Of a DNA stretch of 28,853 nt, positions 24,159 to 28,853 are shown piece by piece. Origin of the DNA: an uncultured Propionibacteriaceae bacterium (GTDB lineage Bacteria; Actinomycetota; Actinomycetes; Propionibacteriales; Propionibacteriaceae); NCBI GenBank assembly GCA_936924635.1, contig CAKZHP010000010.1, positions 1-28,853 of the forward strand, given 5' to 3'. Position 1 is the first letter of the stretch; each line of letters begins with the position of its first letter. The translations under genes were made by a program, and so were the position numbers. The notes under the pieces are model-generated. The model was not told the origin of the DNA and did no database searches. It saw nothing but the letters and a program-made list of their open reading frames with translations.

Positions 24159-24892
24159 CAGGCCGGGTCCGCCTGCTCCGCACCGGCCCCGGCGGCGGGT
24201 TCGACGGTCTGCTGCTCCGCGAGCAGCTTCTCGGCGCGGGTCGTGCCGGCGTACGCGTCCACGTACTCCTGCCCGGTCAGTCGCTGGATCTCCGCCATCA
24301 CCTGGTCGGTGACCTGGCGCAGCAGCCCTCCGGTCGGCTCCGCGTCGTAGTGCTCTGACAGGTCGATCGGGACGCCGATGCGCATCACCGGCCGCCGCAT
24401 CACCGGGATGCCGAACGGGCCCTTGTGCAGCTCGGTGCCGTAGAAACCGACCGGGATCACGGGCACGCGCGCGCTCAGAGCGAGCCGGGCAACACCCGTA
24501 CGGCCCCGGTGCAGACGCCCGTCGCGAGACCGGGTGCCCTCGGGGAAGATGCCGACCAGGCCACCCTGCTGCAGCACCTCCATGACGGGCCGCAACCCGT
24601 CGACGGAGGCGCGCCCACCGGAGCGGTCCATGGGCACCTGACCCACCGCCTTGAGGAACCAGGCGACCACCCGTGACGAGAGGTTGTGCCCGACGAACAG
24701 CTCCGCCTTCGCCGGGAAGGTCATGCGGCGCCGGATCATCGCGGGCAGCAGGAGCGTGTCCCCCGCCGAGATGTGGTTGCCGGCGAGGACCGCGCCCCCG
24801 GTGGCCGGGATGTTCTCGGTGCCCTCGATGCGGGGCCGGAAGAGCCGGATGGCGGGTGCGAACAGGAGGTACTTGAACAGCGTGTACAACAT
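24158..24892 (-). CDS. plsC: 1-acyl-sn-glycerol-3-phosphate acyltransferase-family protein
   Basis: 244 aa. It transfers an acyl chain to lysophosphatidic acid or a related acceptor in membrane lipid synthesis. The HX4D motif is NHISAGD (H40, D45) and the second motif is FPEGTRS at 116-122; VIPVGFYGTE is a later conserved block. An N-terminal hydrophobic stretch (LYTLFKYLLFAPAIRLF) likely attaches it to the membrane. The ATG at 24892 follows GGGGGAG; an upstream in-frame ATG at 24934 lies above the proposed promoter. It heads a run plsC-macS-macR. A homologue lies near pimB' in mycobacteria (Rv2182c), which supports a role in PIM or phospholipid assembly. Confidence 0.92.
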   Translation of the reverse strand: MLYTLFKYLLFAPAIRLFRPRIEGTENIPATGGAVLAGNHISAGDTLLLPAMIRRRMTFPAKAELFVGHNLSSRVVAWFLKAVGQVPMDRSGGRASVDGLRPVMEVLQQGGLVGIFPEGTRSRDGRLHRGRTGVARLALSARVPVIPVGFYGTELHKGPFGIPVMRRPVMRIGVPIDLSEHYDAEPTGGLLRQVTDQVMAEIQRLTGQEYVDAYAGTTRAEKLLAEQQTVEPAAGAGAEQADPA

Positions 24893-24921
24893 GGCTCCCC
24901 CTTCGGCTCCGGGCGCAGCGA

Positions 24922-24927
24922 ACCCTA
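24922..24927 (-). promoter_or_regulatory. Candidate -10 element of plsC
   Basis: TAGGGT on the minus strand, putting transcription start near 24915 with a leader of about 23 nt. It is divergent from the esterase promoter 36 bp away. Confidence 0.4.
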
Positions 24928-24962
24928 CCCTCATGTCTGGGCCGCGTCGGGACCAATGCTCC

Positions 24963-24968
24963 TACGAT
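24963..24968 (+). promoter_or_regulatory. Candidate leaderless -10 element of the esterase gene
   Basis: TACGAT, then 6 nt, then the GTG at 24975. Same hexamer and spacing as in front of the thiE-like gene. Confidence 0.55.
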
Positions 24969-24974
24969 GACCTG

Positions 24975-25727
24975 GTGACCCTCCCAGCAGGCCTTCCTGA
25001 GCACGCGCGTCCGGTCTCGGCCGGCACGGGGCGCACCGGGATCCTCCTCGTCCACGGCTTCACCGGCAGCCCCGCCTCGCTCCGGCCCACCGCGCTGGCG
25101 CTCGCCGCCGAGGGGTTCCGCGTCGAGCTGCCGCTGCTGCCTGGGCACGGCACCCGGTGGGAAGACCTGGAGGCGACCAGCTGGACCGACTGGTACGCAG
25201 GCGCCGAGCGGGCCTACCTGAGGCTGGCCGAGCAGACCGACCACGTCGCCGTGCTCGCCCTCTCCATGGGAGGTTCGCTGGCGCTGCGGCTCGCCGCGCA
25301 CCACCCCGTCTCGTCCCTGGTGCTGGTCAACCCTTCCGTACGCACCCGGGACCGCCGGTTCTGGTTCATGCCGGTGCTCTCGCGGGGCGTGAGGTCGCTG
25401 GCCGCGATCGGCGACGACATCGCCAAGGAGGGCGTCACCGAGCATGCGTACGACCGCACTCCCCTGCGCTCGGTGGCCGAGCTGACGCGCCTGTGGGCCG
25501 CGGTCCGCAAGGACCTGCCCCAGGTCACGTGCCCGTTGCTGCTGCTCCGGTCGCGTACGGACCACGTGGTGGACCCCAGCTCTGCCGAGCTCATCCTCTC
25601 CTCCGTGTCATCGGCGGAGACGCGCGAGGTGGTGCTCGAGCGCAGCCACCACGTGGCCACGCTCGACCACGACGCCCCCCTGATCGTGGCCGAGGCGGCG
25701 GATTTCGTACGGGCGCACGGCGCATGA
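24975..25727 (+). CDS. Alpha/beta-hydrolase, carboxylesterase or monoacylglycerol-lipase type
   Basis: 250 aa. The oxyanion segment is LLVHGFTGSPAS (24-35), the nucleophile elbow LSMGGS contains S97, D196 sits in SRTDHVVD and the catalytic His is in ERSHHV (H225 or H226). The fold and size match Est30/monoacylglycerol lipase-like enzymes; a lipid or short-chain ester substrate is likely but unproven. The GTG at 24975 is chosen because TACGAT lies 6 nt before it, implying a leaderless message. The stop overlaps the next ATG (ATGA). It is divergent from plsC. Confidence 0.88.
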   Translation: MTLPAGLPEHARPVSAGTGRTGILLVHGFTGSPASLRPTALALAAEGFRVELPLLPGHGTRWEDLEATSWTDWYAGAERAYLRLAEQTDHVAVLALSMGGSLALRLAAHHPVSSLVLVNPSVRTRDRRFWFMPVLSRGVRSLAAIGDDIAKEGVTEHAYDRTPLRSVAELTRLWAAVRKDLPQVTCPLLLLRSRTDHVVDPSSAELILSSVSSAETREVVLERSHHVATLDHDAPLIVAEAADFVRAHGA

Positions 25728-26155
25728 CCGACGACGACGTCGACGACCGCTTCCGGGCGCTCATGGAGACGGAGTTCGGCGCGGGGCCGGCGCTGAGCCC
25801 CGCGTCGCCGGTCGCCGAGGAGGACGACGCCCGCGGTCGTACGGTGCCGGCGCGGATCGTGCCGTTGTCGCAGCTGCCCAGCCCGCGGTCGTGGACCCCG
25901 CCTGAGGAGCTCGACGACGGGGAGGGATACAAGCCGGAGCCGTTGCCGCCCGTGGGCCGCCTCTCCTCGCCGGCGTGGCTGGGCATCGGTCTGGTCGTGG
26001 TCGGTGCCGTGGTGCTGGTCGGCATGCTCGTCGACCTGGTGCCGCGCTGGTGGGGCAGCTGGGTGGGTCTCGGTGGCGTCTGCCTGGGAGTGCTGGTGCT
26101 GCTCGGCCGGCTCCCGCGGGACCGGGACGACGACGAGGGCGGTGCCGTCGTCTGA
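25724..26155 (+). CDS. Small membrane protein with acidic N-terminal tail
   Basis: 143 aa. An Asp/Glu-rich cytoplasmic-type N-terminus (about 1-80, starting MTDDDVDDRFRALME) is followed by two membrane helices (about 85-105 and 112-129) and an acidic tail (RDRDDDEGG). The start overlaps the esterase stop as ATGA, so the two are translationally coupled. No family is recognised. It is convergent with the glucokinase gene, 21 bp apart, and no clear hairpin separates them. Confidence 0.75.
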   Translation: MTDDDVDDRFRALMETEFGAGPALSPASPVAEEDDARGRTVPARIVPLSQLPSPRSWTPPEELDDGEGYKPEPLPPVGRLSSPAWLGIGLVVVGAVVLVGMLVDLVPRWWGSWVGLGGVCLGVLVLLGRLPRDRDDDEGGAVV

Positions 26156-26176
26156 GCCGGCCGGGAGACCCTGCGC

Positions 26177-27214
26177 TCAGTCGGCCAGGAACGAGTCGCG
26201 CAGCCGGCGGAGCCGCTGCCGTCGCGGGGCACGGCGCCACGGCCAGAAGGCCGACATCACACCGGGCGGCTCGGTGATGGAGTGCCGCGCCAGGTCGGCC
26301 GCCCCGATCAGGCCGGCATCGTTGCGGAAGTGTGCGAGCGCCAGCCGGGCCGTCGGGCGGTAGCCGCGGCCGGTGAGGTGACGTTCGAAGGCACCGATGG
26401 CGGGCCGCATGAGGAGGCCTCCGGCCTCGCTGACGCCACCGCCCACGACGAACAGCTGCGGGTCCAGCGCCGCGGCCAGGTTGGCGACGCCGCGACCGAG
26501 CCAGGTGCCGACGTCGGCGATGAGCTCTTCGGCAGGCTTGTCGCCGGCCAGGGCGGCAGCGGTGACATCGGGGCCGGTCAGGGTGCCGGTGCTCTCCACC
26601 ACGGCTCGCAGCCGCGCGGCCTGCGGGGCGCCGGTGTCCACGAGGGCCCGCGCCTCCCGGACCAGGGCGTTGCCGGAGGCGTACTGCTCCCAGCAGCCGC
26701 GGTTGCCGCAGGCGCACCAGTGCCCGTCGGGCACCACCGACATGTGGCCCCACTCCCCGGCCATCCCGAAGCTGCCGCGGAACAGGCGACCGTCGACGAC
26801 GAGCGCCCCGCCGATGCCGGTGCCCAGAGTGACGCAGACCATCACGGTCGCCCCGCGGCCGGCCCCGAACCGGTACTCCGCCCAGGCGGCGGCATTCGCG
26901 TCGTTGTCGACGATGACGGGCAGCTCGATGCGGTCGCGCAGCCGGTCGCGCAGGGGTTCGTTGCGCCAGGCGAGGTGCGGGGAGAAACGGACGAGGGCCT
27001 GGTCGGAGTCCACCCACCCGGCGGCGCCGATGCCGACGGCCGCGGCCGGGTAGGAGGCGCGGAGCTGGTCGACCGCCCCGACGATGGCGTCCTCGACGGC
27101 CTGGGGGGATGCGCTGGGGGTCGGGAGCACCAGGCGGTCGAGAACGGACCCGTCCAGCGCGACCACGCCCGCGGCGACCTTGGTGCCGCCGATGTCCACC
27201 CCGATGCTGAGCAC
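26177..27214 (-). CDS. glk: ROK-family glucokinase
   Basis: 345 aa. The ATP phosphate loop DIGGTK is at 7-12, the catalytic Asp is D105 in VDNDANAAAWAE, and the ROK zinc motif is CACGNRGCWEQ (C167, C169, C174) with H157 upstream. E154 and E176 are the expected sugar contacts. It phosphorylates glucose with ATP; relatives next to macRS/plsC in Streptomyces are GlkA, known for carbon-source regulation. The C-terminus has a basic tail (WPWRRAPRRQRLRRLRD) of about 35 residues beyond the usual end. The GTG at 27214 follows AAGGGGG, and TAAGAT further up gives it its own promoter. Confidence 0.92.
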   Translation of the reverse strand: MLSIGVDIGGTKVAAGVVALDGSVLDRLVLPTPSASPQAVEDAIVGAVDQLRASYPAAAVGIGAAGWVDSDQALVRFSPHLAWRNEPLRDRLRDRIELPVIVDNDANAAAWAEYRFGAGRGATVMVCVTLGTGIGGALVVDGRLFRGSFGMAGEWGHMSVVPDGHWCACGNRGCWEQYASGNALVREARALVDTGAPQAARLRAVVESTGTLTGPDVTAAALAGDKPAEELIADVGTWLGRGVANLAAALDPQLFVVGGGVSEAGGLLMRPAIGAFERHLTGRGYRPTARLALAHFRNDAGLIGAADLARHSITEPPGVMSAFWPWRRAPRRQRLRRLRDSFLAD

Positions 27215-27234
27215 GTGCCCCCTTCCGGCGTGAC

Positions 27235-27240
27235 ATCTTA
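27235..27240 (-). promoter_or_regulatory. Candidate -10 element of the glucokinase gene
   Basis: TAAGAT on the minus strand, 20 nt before the GTG, the same hexamer as upstream of helR. A 6-bp hairpin (27269-27286) over the pimB' stop lies just upstream. Confidence 0.4.
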
Positions 27241-27281
27241 TGCGCCGGTCTCCTCCAGCAGTGATCCAGGTGAGGGCGGGC

Positions 27282-28370
27282 TCACCCCGGCAGGCCGAGT
27301 GCGTGGCGAAGGCGGGCGCGGACGAGACCCGCCTCAGAGGTGCGGCGGACGTGCTCGCGGCCGCGCAGCCCTGCTTCCCGGGCCGCCGCCGGGTCGGCCA
27401 GGTAGGACAGCACCGATGCCGCGAGCGCGGCGGGATCCTCCGGGGGGACGACACTGCCGGTGACACCGTCGACCACCGTCTCCGGCGCCCCGCCGGAGTC
27501 GCCCACGACGACGGGCAGCCCGCAGGCGGCGGCCTCGCTGAACACCAGCCCGCGGCCCTCGGCGTACAGGCCGTGCAGCAGGCTGCGCACGGGCAGGGCC
27601 AGCACGCGCGCGGAGCGGTACACCACCGGCATCACGCCGTGCGGCTGGGCTCCCAGGAACGTCACGCCGCGCAGTGCACGCGCGCGCCGTTCCAGCCGGC
27701 GCCGGTCCGGGCCCTCGCCGACGATGCGGAGGCGGGCATCGGGGAGGTGCTGAAGCACCGCGGGCCAGGCGTCGAGGAGCGTCGAGAACCCCTTCTGCGG
27801 CACGAGCCGGCCGGCGGCGAGAACCACGGGGTCTGGGCACGGCGGCCCGGGGCTGAACCGGGTCAGGTCGACCGGCGGGGGCAGCGTGACCAGCTTGCGA
27901 CGGTCGGCGGCGCGCAACGCCCCGCTGATCGCGTACGCCGTGTGGTCGGAGATCACGCCGAGAGCGTCGACGTCGGCGCCGATGCGGCGGAGGGCTCCGC
28001 GCGTGCCGGGGACACGCGACCACCAGACCTCGTGGCCATGCGTCAGTGCGACGGCCCGGGCGGCCAGCGGGCGCAGGGGCCGGCTCAGCAGCGCGAGCGG
28101 TGCGGCGGCGCCGAAGAGCACAGAGCTGGTCTGGTGCTCGACCGCGAGGGCGAGCGCCGTCTTGGCAAGCCTGGGCGTGGGGAGCAACGGGCCCGCAACC
28201 CGGTGGACGGGGAACCCCAGCCCAGCGTCGTACTGGTCGGTCTGCAGGTGTGGCTCGGACCGGGTGAGGATGACGACGTCGTCGTCGAGCAGGCCACACA
28301 CCGTACGGACGAAGGACTCGATCCCTCCCGTGCGGGGTGGGAAGTCGTTCGTGACGATCAGGGTGGGCAT
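27282..28370 (-). CDS. pimB: GT4 glycosyltransferase, PimB'-like GDP-mannose-dependent mannosyltransferase
   Basis: 362 aa. GT-B fold: PPRTGGIESF at 11-20, HGHE at 111-114, the donor-binding R188 and K193 (AGRLVPQKGF) and the EX7E motif E271/E279 (EGRGLVFSEAAACGLP). In mycobacteria PimB' adds the second mannose to phosphatidylinositol mannoside at the inner membrane face. Gene order (plsC, this gene, NlpC/P60) matches Rv2182c-Rv2188c-Rv2190c and supports that role, though another mannosyltransferase function is possible. The ATG at 28370 has only a weak GGTGGG upstream. The NlpC gene lies 45 bp upstream on the same strand. Confidence 0.88.
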   Translation of the reverse strand: MPTLIVTNDFPPRTGGIESFVRTVCGLLDDDVVILTRSEPHLQTDQYDAGLGFPVHRVAGPLLPTPRLAKTALALAVEHQTSSVLFGAAAPLALLSRPLRPLAARAVALTHGHEVWWSRVPGTRGALRRIGADVDALGVISDHTAYAISGALRAADRRKLVTLPPPVDLTRFSPGPPCPDPVVLAAGRLVPQKGFSTLLDAWPAVLQHLPDARLRIVGEGPDRRRLERRARALRGVTFLGAQPHGVMPVVYRSARVLALPVRSLLHGLYAEGRGLVFSEAAACGLPVVVGDSGGAPETVVDGVTGSVVPPEDPAALAASVLSYLADPAAAREAGLRGREHVRRTSEAGLVRARLRHALGLPG

Positions 28371-28415
28371 GGCCCACCCGGCCTCACTGCTGCCGACAGG
28401 GTGCCGCGAGCCGCC

Positions 28416-28853
28416 TCAGGCGACGCGACGACCGCCCATGAACGGCATCGAGGTCACGCTGGCGGTCGTGACACCGCTGCGCGGGTTCGCGGCGTGGACG
28501 ATCTTGCCGCCACCGATGTACATGCCGACGTGGCTGATCCCCGAGTAGTAGAAGACGAGGTCACCGGGCTGGAGCTGGGAGAGGCTCACCGGCGTGCCCG
28601 CTCCGTACTGCGCCTGCGACGTGCGCGGCAGCGAGACACCGACCGAGCGGTACGCGGCTCCGGTCAGACCCGAGCAGTCGTACGCGTTGGGGCCCGTGGC
28701 GCCCATGACGTAGGACTTGCCGACCTGCGAGAGCGCGTAGTTCACCGCGCCCTGGGCGCGGGAGCTGGCCGGGCCAGAGGCAGCCGGAGGAGCGGCGGGC
28801 GCCGCAGTCGTCGTCGCCGGTGCCGGCGCCTTCGTGGTCGTGGCCGGCGCGGC
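28416..28853 (-). CDS. NlpC/P60 (C40) peptidoglycan endopeptidase, C-terminal part
   Basis: The gene runs off the right edge; 145 residues are visible. The first 35 or so are a low-complexity Ala/Pro/Thr linker (APATTT, APAAPP). The rest is a complete NlpC/P60 domain with catalytic Cys60 in AYDCSGLT, His108 in ISHVGMYIG and third residue His120 in IVHAANP (numbering from the window edge). Such enzymes cut D-glutamyl-meso-DAP bonds in peptidoglycan, outside the cell. The missing N-terminus should carry a signal peptide and perhaps a coiled coil. An internal start near 28745 would omit the linker and is unlikely. Confidence 0.92.
   Translation of the reverse strand, partial: AAPATTTKAPAPATTTAAPAAPPAASGPASSRAQGAVNYALSQVGKSYVMGATGPNAYDCSGLTGAAYRSVGVSLPRTSQAQYGAGTPVSLSQLQPGDLVFYYSGISHVGMYIGGGKIVHAANPRSGVTTASVTSMPFMGGRRVA

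Noticed and set aside
23004..25565. An 853-codon minus-strand frame reaching upstream of macS
   Set aside because: Only the part from 24158 encodes the histidine kinase; the rest is a shadow of plsC and lies opposite the esterase. The TGATG junction with plsC gives the real start.
1..28853. tRNA, rRNA, CRISPR array or prophage genes
   Set aside because: No cloverleaf, rRNA-like stretch, regularly spaced spacer array or phage structural gene was seen on either strand.

Overview
The window looks like a chromosomal piece of a high-GC actinobacterium. GC is roughly 70% or more by eye, GTG starts are common, and many genes appear to be transcribed without a leader. Family content and gene order point to the Nocardioidaceae/Propionibacteriales or a near relative; this is inference and I cannot name a species. 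The backbone is a conserved actinobacterial neighbourhood. metF, idsA, a pknL-type kinase, aroG, plsC, pimB' and NlpC/P60 occur in the order I recall from Mycobacterium tuberculosis Rv2172c-Rv2190c. macRS, plsC, the ROK glucokinase, a mannosyltransferase and NlpC match the Streptomyces SCO2120-2136 area.

Layout. 1-3750 (+): the end of an unrecognised gene, a stand-alone LigD-type polymerase with an N-terminal helix-hairpin-helix region, and a HelR/HelD RNA-polymerase-recycling ATPase. 3765-3817: a long hairpin between convergent genes. 3832-7524 (-): thiE-like, barnase-like RNase and barstar genes joined by 4-nt overlaps, then idsA and metF, each with its own leaderless promoter. 7525-8066: a 542-bp gap with a nearly perfect 140-bp tandem duplication. 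8067-11366 (+): PASTA Ser/Thr kinase and a hypothetical protein.

11416-18760 looks like accessory cargo. It holds a GarR-type dehydrogenase, a frameshifted DapA-family gene, a frameshifted pentapeptide-repeat gene, a Gfo/Idh dehydrogenase, an MBL-fold hydrolase, a small membrane protein, an XRE-type regulator and exonuclease III. Three copies of one near-perfect palindrome lie at the edges of these blocks, and a 21-bp tandem repeat lies upstream of the regulator. 18866-24892 (-): plsC, macS, macR, aroG, threonine aldolase and a stress-type SDR, closely packed. 24975-26155 (+): an esterase and an overlapping small membrane protein. 26177-28853 (-): a partial NlpC/P60 hydrolase, a PimB'-like mannosyltransferase and a ROK glucokinase.

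The conserved genes combine aromatic amino-acid entry (aroG), one-carbon and prenyl metabolism (metF, idsA), phospholipid and PIM assembly (plsC, pimB'), wall remodelling (NlpC) and envelope signalling (kinase, MacRS). The most notable non-gene signals are the palindrome family with a compensatory base-pair change, the 140-bp duplication, the 21-bp repeats, a visible excess of the word CGTACG in all reading frames, and eight -10 hexamers placed 6-8 nt before a start codon.
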